Assembly (NCBI GenBank): GCA_963971405.1
Contig: OZ020491.1
Coordinates: 22,314,855 to 22,378,854 of the forward strand
Length of the DNA stretch: 64,000 bases
Direction of reading: 5' to 3'
Source of the DNA: Psococerastis gibbosa
Taxonomy: Eukaryota; Arthropoda; Insecta; Psocodea; Psocidae
Each line of letters opens with the position of its first letter. Within the stretch, counting starts at the first letter, position 1. Positions 10,966 to 21,019 of this stretch are shown one piece after another. The notes under the pieces are model-generated. The model had not been told where the DNA came from. It ran no database searches and worked only from the letters and a program-made list of their open reading frames with translations. A program made the translations under genes and the position numbers.

Positions 10966-11194
10966 GGTGGAGAAGGGCGCGACTTGTAAGGGTAATAAAG
11001 CCAAGCGGGGAAAAATTTTCAAAGTTAGTTATCCCGGCCAGAAAGTGTCACCTAGGGAACTCTTTTTTGAAGGGTAGTACTCCTGTAGGATAATTCTGGC
11101 GGAAGATGCCATTATGGTTCTTTAAAATTTTATGGTCATCACGTTATTAAATATGTGCCATGCTTTGGAGATCATGTAGCATAGCACATTCTTA

Positions 11195-11327
11195 GGCGCA
11201 AATTCCACCGACCTCATTTGTGATAGTGATATTGGCGTGGTAACAGACATTAAAGACAGTTTAAAAATGTCTGCTACCACGTCAAATAACTATCACTGTC
11301 ACAAACGAGGTCGGTGGAATTTGCGCC
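11195..11327. mobile_element. PIF/Harbinger-like (Tourist-type) MITE with TTA duplication
   Basis: A 133-bp foldback flanked by TTA (11192-11194 and 11328-11330). Its ends are perfect inverted repeats for at least 21 bases, starting GGCGCAAATTCCACCGACC. The centre carries GGTAACAGACATT / AATGTCTGCTACC, shared with 8945-9088 and the composite at 62403-62784. Non-coding. Confidence 0.85.
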
Positions 11328-11405
11328 TTAGGAACATTTGGGGTTGGGAATTGTTGATTTGTATCTCGTACTTTGAGTTAGAATTACATATATTTGATTT
11401 GAAAT

Positions 11406-11460
11406 TGTCCCGGGCCTTCCTATAATCCTAACTACGGTAGGTTGGCTTAGTAATGGAACC
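11406..11460 (+). mobile_element. 3' fragment of SINE family 1
   Basis: CCCGGGCCTTCCTATAATCC followed by GGTTGGCTTAGTAATGG matches the 3' ends of the SINEs at 3111-3297 and 49523-49672. Confidence 0.65.
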
Positions 11461-13725
11461 AAATATATTTAGTTACTTATTTCGTTCAGTTGCCGTCGAT
11501 ACGGTACTGCTGGAAATACATAGTCATGACAGAGCAGAGCCTTGCATATTTGCTTCAAATCAAATAAATTGTATTTATTCACTAAATACAAAATTAAATT
11601 AAAGTTAATTGAATTAAATTAAAACTTTATGAGGAATTAACCAGCTAGGTCAAACTGTGTTTCCCCTTGCATTTAATTTGCTACGAGGGTGTGTAGGTGT
11701 ACGTGTAATGTATAATAATAAAGTATAATTTAGAAGAAAGTTATTAAAAATAGAAATAAGGTCTGTTCTTTATGTTGATTATAATGTCTCAGCAATTCGG
11801 CTTCTGTATAGGCTAGGAGTTCTGCACGGCATCGTTGGATGGTAGTGCCCTCGAGTAAGCGATGGTGGGATTCTGCCTAAAGCCTAGTCGAGGAGGCTAT
11901 GACCAGGACATACGAAAGCTTTTTATTTACTAGCCGTTGTTCTGAGATTTGATTGTTGTAAGAAATAAAGTAGTCCCAGTGGAAGCTGGTATTCTTGCAG
12001 GGAATGAACCCTCAAGAAAATGCGCGGGGGAGGGGGGGGGGGTAGGGGGGAGACTATTTTAATCCACAAACCCCCCTTGGGCTCAGCTGTGGGAGAGAGA
12101 TTTCTTTTCTTGAGCGATTAAAACTTCATTATAATCTACAGTCACTCTCACTCCTGTTACACTTTCTTTTATTTCAGTACCATTTCTCAAATAAATATGA
12201 ATTTACGCTTAGTCACTTCTGACGGCTGTTGAACGAAGGCAATTTTCTTGATCTTTGCTGATTTTCACTGAGTTTTATCCGGCTATCAGATCTTTCTTAT
12301 ATTTTGTGGTCAGGTTTTTGTAAATTTTGCTTTGCCGGTTCCTTTCGAATTGCAACATGTAAAGAATAATATTTATGGAATATGAAATATTTTCCTTTTG
12401 AACGCTTGGCGCTCTTTAAGTCTCAACCTCACCCATGGACCCTTTTCTACATCTCTTGTAAATGCTAGATGGACATTTTCTTTTGCCAACAACAGAATAA
12501 ACGGATCCAACAGCGAAGGTATTTACATTTACAGCAGCAATTTATGACATAAAAATATTTAACTCATAGCTGTGTGGCTATGGCAAATGATCTGCTCTTC
12601 TATCTATTACCTTAATAGACGCATTATCCGACATATTCGGCTACTTGACAGTTTTTGAAAACCCATTGAAATGAATTAGTAGATTTATTTTATACCCGTA
12701 GAAAAACAATTTCCAAAAAAGCGATACTTTGTATGGAAAAAATGTTTTTCCTCTTTAATTTAAGTTTGATGGTTGAAAATGGAGTCACGTGACTCCAAAA
12801 TGTGACGCGGTGGAATAGCCGCCTTTTGGGGAATTACTACCAGTTGCATTGGCATCCAGTGATATCAATGTCACGTAATTTCAACCCCTTGGAGTGCTGA
12901 CGTTTCGGCTCTTGTATTCCACAGCTAAAAACACCAACATGCACAGTATTTATTTATTTTTAATATTTATAATTTGTTAATGTAAAAAGGATATTGTATA
13001 GTATTATTAATCTTAACATATAAGCTACCTTATATATAGCATAGTTTATATCTAATTGTTACAGCTGCCAAGTAGCCTATACTATCAGCCCCTAAGAAAA
13101 ACTGAGTATATTGTACGATAATATTGGTAAGCCCCCGGGGCAATAAAATCACCAAAGACGTAAACCGGGAAGCTATAGTACAACACTAACACACACATAC
13201 ACGCAACCCCAAAACCAGTGGGACTAACACAATATAAAACCTCCCCACTTCCTTCTTCCGCCTCCCCATTCCGAAAATTTCATCTTATTAGCTGAGAAAA
13301 CTCAGATGAAAATTCCTGCAACCCCTTAACGCGAAATACATTGAAAGCATGGTGGAACTTTCTAAATGGTTCCAGCCACACATATAACAATTAATCTAGT
13401 GTGTAGTACTCTACAGTCTATAGCACTGCACCCTTCGCTCGCTTTAAGACTATGTTTATTGGCTGCTTTAATAATATAAATTTCTCGGCTATGCATCGGT
13501 AGGTTTGATTCAGGAAGAAAGGGTCTGAAATGGATTTCGTAAATCTTCTCTCTTGGTTGCCTTTGCTCATACAGCGTATCGCTTCTTTGAAGGAACGCTA
13601 TATGTGTGAGGAGAAGAGGTAGGTAGCTCCAAAATGGTTGTTTTGTACGAACGTACTGTTGCGATTAGGTTTCTGTCTGAACTGCATGAGCATTTAATTA
13701 TTATTATTGTTTTTTAATGTTAATA
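11461..13725. other. No gene seen
   Basis: AT-rich DNA with a G-rich run near 12026-12051. At 12781-12796 there is an exact 16-base palindrome (GGAGTCACGTGACTCC) centred on CACGTG. No coding or mobile-element signal is clear. Confidence 0.4.
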
Positions 13726-13728
13726 AAA

Positions 13729-13889
13729 GTTTAATCGTATACAAACAATTTAATGAATGCATCCGATATACGTCTTCAGTCGCCTCTGTAGGTTAGTAAC
13801 CGTATTGAGTTAAGTCACGTCTCCGATAGCATGGCGTGTAAAGATTCGCACAAGTACAAGCACGCTACTATACCTTGTCATCGAAGTTG
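13729..13889 (-). mobile_element. tRNA-derived SINE, family 2
   Basis: On the minus strand it begins CTTCGATGACAAGGTATAGT (tRNA A-box region), passes GCTATCGGAGACGTGA, and ends ATTAAATTGTTTGTATACGA. It aligns along its length with copies at 14471-14650 and 25453-25627. Its poly(A) end is eroded compared with those copies. Confidence 0.75.
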
Positions 13890-14035
13890 GTTTTGAGCAA
13901 CTTCAGAAGAGTTAACCCTGTGACTAAATTCACTCAGAGTAAAAACTGTCAATCGTTTCTGCAAGTTGGAAAAATCCTATTCGCATATGTTTAACACATG
14001 TAACAATGAATCCCGATCATCGAGAATAAAATTTA

Positions 14036-14460
14036 GATATTTCTTCTACTCTATGACGTCCGCCATTTTAATTTCCTCAAGTTAAAATTGATCAATGGTC
14101 ATAGAGTAAAATCACGCGTTGCAAACAATAACAAACTAAAATTTAACAATGGCGTTGTCTAGAGATGATAAATAATTTAAATTAATTTCCTGAGAACGAA
14201 CGAATTATTTCGTAATTTAAATCATAAAATTTCTTGTAGATTATAAAATTAAAAGAACGATGGTGGGCAAACTTAGAAATTTAAAAAAAAATTGAAAACA
14301 AAAATGATCAATTATTGAAGACAAGTGTAATGCGGTGTAAAAATATGAATGCAACATTGGTGATATTTCCATCAATGACATTATCAAAAATGAAGAAAAA
14401 CTGACAAGTGGAATAGACGCCTTAGACAAGTCTATACAAGAACTAACAAACAGATACTAG
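14036..14460 (+). repeat. Unclassified interspersed repeat R, copy 1
   Basis: Matches 58750-59180 on the same strand and 38085-38470 inverted, sharing TTAAAATTGATCAAT, CATAGAGTAAAATCACG and AAGAAAAACTGACAAGTGGA. The end reads as NDIIKNEEKLTSGIDALDKS before a TAG, and the equivalent codons survive in the other copies, suggesting that the ancestral element contained the end of a coding region. It could be part of a non-autonomous DNA transposon or a LINE; no domain is recognisable. Confidence 0.6.
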
Positions 14461-14470
14461 AGCTAGTCAG

Positions 14471-14650
14471 TTTTTTTTTTTTTTTTTTAAAGATTAATCG
14501 CATACAAACAATTTAATGAATGTATCCGATTGACCTCTTCAGTCGCCTCTGTAGGTTAGTACCCGTGTTGAGTTACGACACGTCTCCGATCGCATGGCGT
14601 GTAAAGACTCACACAAGTGCAAGCACGTTACCACCTGGCCATCGAAGCAC
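14471..14650 (-). mobile_element. tRNA-derived SINE, family 2 (best preserved copy)
   Basis: On the minus strand it starts at the A-box-like TGGCCAGGTGGTAACGTGC, continues with GCGATCGGAGACGTG and GAGGCGACTGAAGAGGT, and ends ATTAAATTGTTTGTATGCG plus an A tail (T run at 14471-14487). No open frame; probably mobilised by a LINE with poly(A) preference. Confidence 0.8.
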
Positions 14651-14652
14651 AT

Positions 14653-16170
14653 AAGTTCAGTTCCTATTACGCGCCTGAGAACATCGCAAGCTGCATTCCT
14701 TTACTTTACATATTTAATATTTTATAGACTTTATATCTAAATATAATATATAAATTAAAAGTATATAAAATGATAAATATGTAAAGTAAAGGAATATAGC
14801 TTGTGCATGATGTTATCGGACGAGTAATAGCAACTGAACTGACTTGCTCTAGTATTCCTGTATAGACTTGCCTACACAATATTTGACCCAACGAGCCGCC
14901 ACTGGTTTTGAATACATCAATCCATTTTTTGAACTGAAGCTAAATAAAATAAAAAAAGTTAGGGGGATGAAACGGAAATAAAGAAACATCAAAATTTGAG
15001 ACCACACCATGCCGAAAGCATTCGACTTTAGGATTTTACAAAACCGTCAAACTAGACATTTGCTCCCCACGCTCGAAGACGTGGAAGGCAGTCTGAATTA
15101 GTTTTTGGAAAGACTTTTCCCGCGAGGTGAGGGTTAAGACATTTCCACCCCCTCCCCCTGGAAAAGGGAAGGGTTGTTTTTATCTCAGTAACAAGGTGAA
15201 AGAATAGATGGTACTGAGGGTGAAAACTAATGTTTTAATGTTAATGAATGTATTTTAATGTAATTATCTGAATGTCAGTTCACATAACGCGTAGGTACAG
15301 CTTTTCTCCAACTATTAAATGTACCCTTTTTCAATGCTGCCAACGTTACAGCACTAAATTATTCATTTCAGCTGCGTAGCAAAATTTGCTGTAATTAATG
15401 TTGTCGGTTGTATAAAGGAAATGTTGACGTTTTCTGTTTAAGGGGATGGTTTATGTCGCAGCGATTTCTATTGTACAAAATTTTAGCTCTGTCTTTTACG
15501 TCTTTTTCTTCGTCTGTTTTACGTAATTATTTGTCAAGTTATAAGATAAGGGTGGTAACGAGGAATAGTGTTTTTTACAGTTTTCTAATGCTACTAAAAT
15601 ACTAACTCATTTCCAAAGATCAGACGCTACATGCATTTTTCAACAAAGGGTTTATTAAAAAGAAAAAACAAGATTGTTGCCACGGATGCACATTCTAAAG
15701 GGTTTTGACTTCAAGGACAAAGTTAATAGACTTTGGGTTGCACTGCTTTTACCCTAAATGCAACATTTACATCCTTATTAAAGTTACTATGAATGTTAAT
15801 AAAAATATCTTCTCCATACGCTTGGATAAGTAATTTAATTTATCGCCCAGCAGAGAAATTTCAATAATTGTCGCCTTTCGTTTTTCATAGTTTACTGATC
15901 GAGGGAAAATTATTTAATGATTAGCACTTTTGACTACCGACCATTTTTTCGTATATTCCTATTCAAACTCATGTCTTGCACAGGACCCATCGATTTTTCA
16001 ATCGGATGTCTTGCTATAATACAATACAAAACTGCTATTAAATGCAAAATTCTGTTATTTTTAAACGTTAGACGACTTAAACTTACCTACTATTGTATAT
16101 CGGGACCATAGCCTGCCAATCGAAATAAGCAGACTGGCATCCCTATGCTTATACATAGGATGCAGTATTT
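14653..16170. other. No gene seen
   Basis: Near 14699-14790 a short inverted repeat (TTTACATATTTA and its complement, flanked by GGAAT) forms a weak hairpin. The remaining AT-rich sequence shows no protein-like frame. The 65-residue frame at 15408-15605 is not supported. Confidence 0.35.
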
Positions 16171-17684
16171 CAGGGCTTTGTGATTTTTTTCATGAAATCA
16201 CAGGATCGAAGTAACAAAATATTTGCGTCCCACTTTCGGATTCTGGCCACTTGGTAGCGCTTGGGTGTTTCCCGCACAAATTTAAAAATTGAAATGTAGT
16301 AGTCAATATCAATTTAATGTGTCACTTCATATTAATAAATCCAGAATGACCCAAATTTAATGAAACCAACTAGTTTTTTGTATCATTCGCACACCTAGGC
16401 CTATCTACAGTACAACGGTCAATGAATATTAAAAAAAAAATGCTCGTGGTATCCTACGCAGTATCTAGTAATGTATGGAAGTATCACATACAATACTTCA
16501 AATTATGTCCCAAGATGAGTTTAGAAAGAGTACTGTACTTTACGTTCCGTTACGTTGCGGCAAGCATTCATTAGGGCCTTTTCGTACAGGTCACTGGGGT
16601 TTGACATTTTAAACCAAAACCCTGTATGAGGAAAGTGACAAAAAACGTCTTTGCGTGGTGTTCATTAAGCATACTGTCACAGTAGACAATGTAATGGACA
16701 TTTTCACAACCCCTATTTATTCAGACAGGTAGTTCCTCACTAACGCAATACGGTGACACCCACCATGTTCCCTTCCTTTTGACTCTGTAAGCCATGGGTA
16801 ACAAGTGAAAACTCAAGATGAGTTCAATGAAAAAGGCTTTTAAAATACAGCATAATGCAATAACATTAATGTAATAACAAATATACAGTAATTTACAGTG
16901 AAGAGACTTTTTCCTTCTGGTAGGAATTGTCTTGCATTGACTTAATGTTTCCACTCGATTTTCCTTGCTTCAACATTTTCTCGACGCCTCCTCTGCTCCT
17001 GTTCCTCGAAATCTGTTTCCCTAAAATTGTCAATAATATTAGCCTACCGATACATACCAATTAAAATATGACAACCTATTTTGTTTTAGTTAATGTATGC
17101 TGCAGTGGGCCCATAGAGGGAAGTCGCAAATTATTACTTCGCGAGCCCCATGCATGCAAAGGCTTAAAAATAGGCTGTACAGTAACTTGTTATACTCAGG
17201 TGTGTTTGGGGGGTGAGTTAAGTGACTTAATTTGGCTACAAGACGGCAAAAATGCAACACATACAACATTTTAAGAAGGATTAAAGCTATTGTGGGTTGA
17301 ATATAAATTACTAACTTACCCTTTAGAAGTATTATTGTAGGCCTACTGTACTTTACATAATGTGTAGCATAGTGTGAAGTTTTCAATCCAACAACCGAAC
17401 TTATTTTGTTAGTAAAGTAGGTATTGCTGTAGAGATTGAATCAATAAATAATTTTTATCATTTTTGTTTATCAAAAGCCCACTCATTTATGCTGCGTTGT
17501 TTTTGTTTTGAAAATGAATGTTGACTTCAAAACAGGCAGCCAATAGTAAGCCAAGTTTTATAGAACGTTCGAATACACTCACAATTGTTTCTTAATAAAT
17601 TAATTTGATTGGTTAAAACTGGGACGCAAATATTTTGTGACTCGGCTCATGTGATTTTCCTAGTTGGAATCACAGACGGCCCTA
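16171..17684. mobile_element. Non-autonomous DNA transposon with long terminal inverted repeats
   Basis: The left end, CAGGGCTTTGTGATTT onward, contains ACAAAATATTTGCGTCCCA. An inverted copy of the same block lies at 17618-17684 (TGGGACGCAAATATTTTGTG, then ATCACAGACGGCCCTA). The arms pair over roughly 60 bases with mismatches and enclose about 1.4 kb without transposase codons. The CAGGG start suggests hAT-like ancestry, but no 8-bp duplication is readable, so the class is uncertain. Confidence 0.65.
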
Positions 17685-18121
17685 TACCGACTAGCATTCT
17701 ATAGTAAATATTTATTCTATGATCGGGACTGAATGAAAAAATACAATTTATTAAGTGAAACTTGTTATGATGGGCTGTTGGAATTCATTGTTATCCGTAA
17801 TTTGTCCCCTTAAAGCACACTCCGGATCGTGCAAATATTGTAATAGTACAAGCCTGTTGTGCTGACAATTGTCCTAAATGGCATAATAATGATTCACGCT
17901 GAACAGCTAGGTCTAAAGGTAGCACACGTGTGTGCCATGTGTACCTATGGCCTACTGTCATCAATGTGCGTCATTATTAGCCAATCAGAGCGCTAGTTAC
18001 ATGTCTTTTAGACTACTGATGGGTAGGATCCCTGAAGTGATAAAAGACTTGTAACAGCGACTTAGAGGACAGTCCGCAGACAATTCGCAGACAATTCGAA
18101 GACATTCACTGTTACCAGACT

Positions 18122-18240
18122 GAAGGAAATAGTAAGAGAGAACAACTACAAGATGGATTAGGGTAAGTGTCAGTATTATAATATATTATAAATTATTTAA
18201 TCATTTAAATCTCTTTTATATACAGCCTCCTTCATGGTGA
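18122..18240 (+). repeat. Repeat S, copy 1, with intron-like borders
   Basis: Aligns with 59585-59705: GAGAGAAC.A.CTACAA, then TTAGG|GTAAGTGT, an AT-rich 60-70 bases, then ACAG|CCTCCT. Both copies keep a good splice donor (GTAAGT) and acceptor (ACAG) at matching positions while the middle has diverged. It may be the spliced leader part of a transposon or gene duplicate; no coding frame identifies it. Confidence 0.5.
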
Positions 18241-18745
18241 GGTAGACCATAACAAGCCCTACGTGCTCTACTCTGTTATTTTTAATCCATTCCAAATTTT
18301 ATTATTTATTGTATCAAATAAAATTGCGAAACCACCTATTTCCGATGGCTTCTTTGACACATTTACACCGGCAATACTTATATTTCAGAGTATTTTTTGA
18401 ATACCAACAGGGGTAAACAAAGTTAGTCGAGGAGTTTGACCCAGTTAAGTAATAGCAATCGATTTTTAGCCTTCCCTTCTCTGCCTCCAACTGCAGAGCG
18501 AACCCTTCCACAGGAGATAGGGGAGTTTTTGCGTCCAAAACTCATGTGACGCAACCTTTTTGTTAATTTAGTATTTATTCCTAACCTGTGCTTTGTCCTT
18601 CCTGGAAAATATATGTCCCATGCACTGGATCAAAGGAGAAATGTGAATGTGCTTTTAGCTATATTACGTCTCTAGAAACTACCTGTATTTCGGAAATTTT
18701 GGGTGATGGATGACAAAGTTGAGTAAACAAAACCTAAACCAGCTG

Positions 18746-19860
18746 GTAATAATAATAATAATATTTTTTTTTCCCCAGCCGGTACCCCCAGCACTGGGAG
18801 CATTTAATAGAAAGAATACAATACAACATTAAAGAAAATAATCGTTTTTACCGGAATACTGCATGTAAGCCCCATAAGGGAGGCTTGTGGCAGGATTCGC
18901 CAAAAGACTACAATCAGTTATTATAGGGAGTACAAACTACATTATTACAAGTGTAAATAAAATAATAATAATACAGTTATATAGTTAGTTAATGTTAAAT
19001 AAGTTAAAGTTACCTTACATTATCCTGTATAAAATAAAATAAAAATAAATCAAAAGAATTAATCGCCATCATTTAAACAATTTATCAGCCAGTCCCCTAG
19101 ATTTCGCTTAACAGCATTGTAGCTATCCAACTCTAGAAGACTGACGGGAATCAAATTAAATACTCGGGGAATTGCCACCTTAAGCTCATGATAGCCATAC
19201 ATATTATTATGAGGCAGCTCAATATAATGTTTGTAGGTTGTTCCAGCTCTGCGACTGTACCTAGAAGGATTTATGGTCTTATATTTTGAGTTAAAATAAT
19301 TCAACAATAAAATGGCTTGAGTACGTAATAAAGTTATAGGCAATACACGATATTTCTTAAAGAAAAAATTGCTGTTTGTTTCACTGTGTAGATTATTGTC
19401 AATTGTTTTAAAGAGAGAGACCTGCAGGTTCCTAATTCTCTTGGTATAACATTCGGCTGCCGAGCCCCAAGCTACTATTCCGTACCTCAAAATTGACTCA
19501 ACTAGAGCTCGGTAAGCGATCAGCTGAATTTTTTTGTTGGTGCCTCTAAGACACGACACAGCAAAAACACAAGATCGCAATTTTCTATATATAAATTCAA
19601 CATGGTGAGACCACTTAAAGCGATCATCAATAACAATCCCTAAGTATGTCTGTACATTAACTTGGTTCAACGTCGTTACACATGCACAAGTTATGGAATC
19701 GAACGATTTCTTTTGATGTAGATGCAGACACCTCTGGTTATGAAATTTAATTTTTATATTCACATAATCAACTTTCGGTGGACGAATCACCATTGCATTG
19801 GTCTTCTTTTCATTTAATATTAGGCCATGATCATGCGCCCACTGAAGAAAACAATAAAAT
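18746..19860 (-). mobile_element. 5'-truncated CR1/Jockey-like LINE (array member A)
   Basis: On the minus strand this runs from RT thumb coding sequence, cut at the (AAT)n tract at 19866, through the ORF end at 19059 and a 285-base 3' UTR to a (AAT)n tail (18746-18763). Its 3' end CCCCAGCCGGTACCCCCAGC is repeated in member C (20381-20452), so A and C belong to one family. Confidence 0.85.
19059..19850 (-). CDS. LINE reverse transcriptase, C-terminal (thumb) fragment
   Basis: The frame is open from the insertion edge. It reads WAHDHGLILNEKKTNAMVI, the RT palm-end block with the conserved L.LN..KT, then YLGIVIDDRFKWSHHVEFI (the LG..ID..L.W..H motif), then ALVESILRYGIVAWGS (the S.L.YG...WG motif). 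These motifs mark CR1/Jockey-group LINE RT. The endonuclease and catalytic FADD core are missing, so it cannot be active. The first Met (19793) is internal. Confidence 0.85.
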   Translation of the reverse strand, partial: FLQWAHDHGLILNEKKTNAMVIRPPKVDYVNIKIKFHNQRCLHLHQKKSFDSITCACVTTLNQVNVQTYLGIVIDDRFKWSHHVEFIYRKLRSCVFAVSCLRGTNKKIQLIAYRALVESILRYGIVAWGSAAECYTKRIRNLQVSLFKTIDNNLHSETNSNFFFKKYRVLPITLLRTQAILLLNYFNSKYKTINPSRYSRRAGTTYKHYIELPHNNMYGYHELKVAIPRVFNLIPVSLLELDSYNAVKRNLGDWLINCLNDGD

Positions 19861-19861
19861 A

Positions 19862-19863
19862 AT

Positions 19864-19894
<31 letters not shown>

Positions 19895-20350
19895 TTTTTT
19901 CTTTCTTTCTTTTCCTTGTCCAGTATTGTCCATATATTACAAAAATACAATACATAATAGTACCATCCCGCATCCCCAAGCTAGCGCTTATTTGGGACAA
20001 AAGACTCATACAGTGCTGCTAAACAAGGCTTAATCATTTATTTTTGTTATTTATTTATAATGTTTATTTTATTTTTATTTTATTTTAATTTAACTTGTTA
20101 TTTTGATGTCAGTTTTTATTATTATTATTATTAACTCCCATTGACCAGCCATCTTTTTATACCCGCTTTTAACTCACCCATCTGTTTAAATTTTTTCATT
20201 TGTGGAGGAAGTTCATTAAATATCTTTGGTATAAGTTCTTTGTTTAATCTCTCTCCGTATTTGTTATATGTTATCTCAAACGTATGTTTTTGGGGGTTTC
20301 TTGTATTGTACTTCCCTTTATCATCTATTTGGTATTTTTTTTTAAAATAG
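19862..20350 (-). mobile_element. 5'-truncated LINE (array member B)
   Basis: The 3' (AAT)n tail lies at 19866-19893. Upstream on the minus strand are a 230-base 3' UTR and ORF codons ending at 20131 with KYNTRNPQKHTFEITYNKYG and IPKIFNELPPQMKK, matching the conserved C-terminal region after the RT thumb. Its 5' cut coincides with the (AAT)n tail of member C. Confidence 0.8.
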
Positions 20351-20452
20351 CTATAATAATAATAATAATAATAATAATAATTTTTTTTCCCCAGCCGGTA
20401 CCCCCAGCACTGGGAGCATTCAATAAAAAGAATACAATACAACACTAAAGAA
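20351..20452 (-). mobile_element. Severely truncated LINE 3' end (array member C)
   Basis: Only about 70 bases of 3' UTR (CCAGCCGGTACCCCCAGCAC onward) plus a T-run and (AAT)n tail at 20351-20381. It is closely similar to the 3' end of member A. It is cut at the (AAT)n tract 20453-20475. Confidence 0.8.
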
Positions 20453-20730
20453 AATAATAATAATAATAATAATAAATCGTCTTTATTGAACAGCGTATGC
20501 TGGCCAATGGCCCTTTCTTACACTAAACTGCAATAAATAGTAATAGGTTGAAATTGAATAAAATAATAGTGCCATCAACAGATAATTAAAATTTAAGTCA
20601 AATTAAAAATAAAAGCAACACAGTAATATACAGAATAATAAACATCAAAAAGAAATAATAGGCAGACTCAGTGCAAGTAGATCGTGATCATTAAACTTAT
20701 TAACGCTACCAATGATCGGGAATAGTAATC
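20453..20730 (-). mobile_element. LINE 3' UTR fragment (array member D)
   Basis: The tail (AAT)n at 20453-20475 is followed on the plus strand by TCGTCTTTATTGAACAGCG, a minus-strand 3' end with its own AATAAA-like signal. It differs in sequence from members A-C and carries no coding sequence. It ends where the SINE head begins. Confidence 0.65.
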
Positions 20731-20732
20731 GG

Positions 20733-20785
20733 CTTCGGTGACATAGTGGTAGCGTGCTTGTACTTGTTGAAGTCAATACATCATA
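20733..20785 (+). mobile_element. 5' part of SINE family 2, separated from its 3' part by a LINE
   Basis: CTTCGGTGACATAGTGGTAG then GTGCTTGTACTTG is the tRNA-like head of SINE family 2 on the plus strand. The remainder of the same SINE, in the same orientation, begins at about 25275, on the other side of the intact LINE. Confidence 0.75.
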
Positions 20786-21019
20786 GAATAGAATAGAATA
20801 GAATAGAAATAGAATAGAAAAAATTTTTATTACATCACACAGCCGTAGCCCTTATGTGTATAAATATTACATAATATAAAGCGAAAAAACAACAACAAAA
20901 ATTCCTACTGTTTATAGCCTATTGTAACTTCTTATTAAATAATTTAAATTTATATAAAAAAAAACCTACCTAACTACCAAAGAACAACGTAATATATAAA
21001 TATATCCTAACTACCATTC

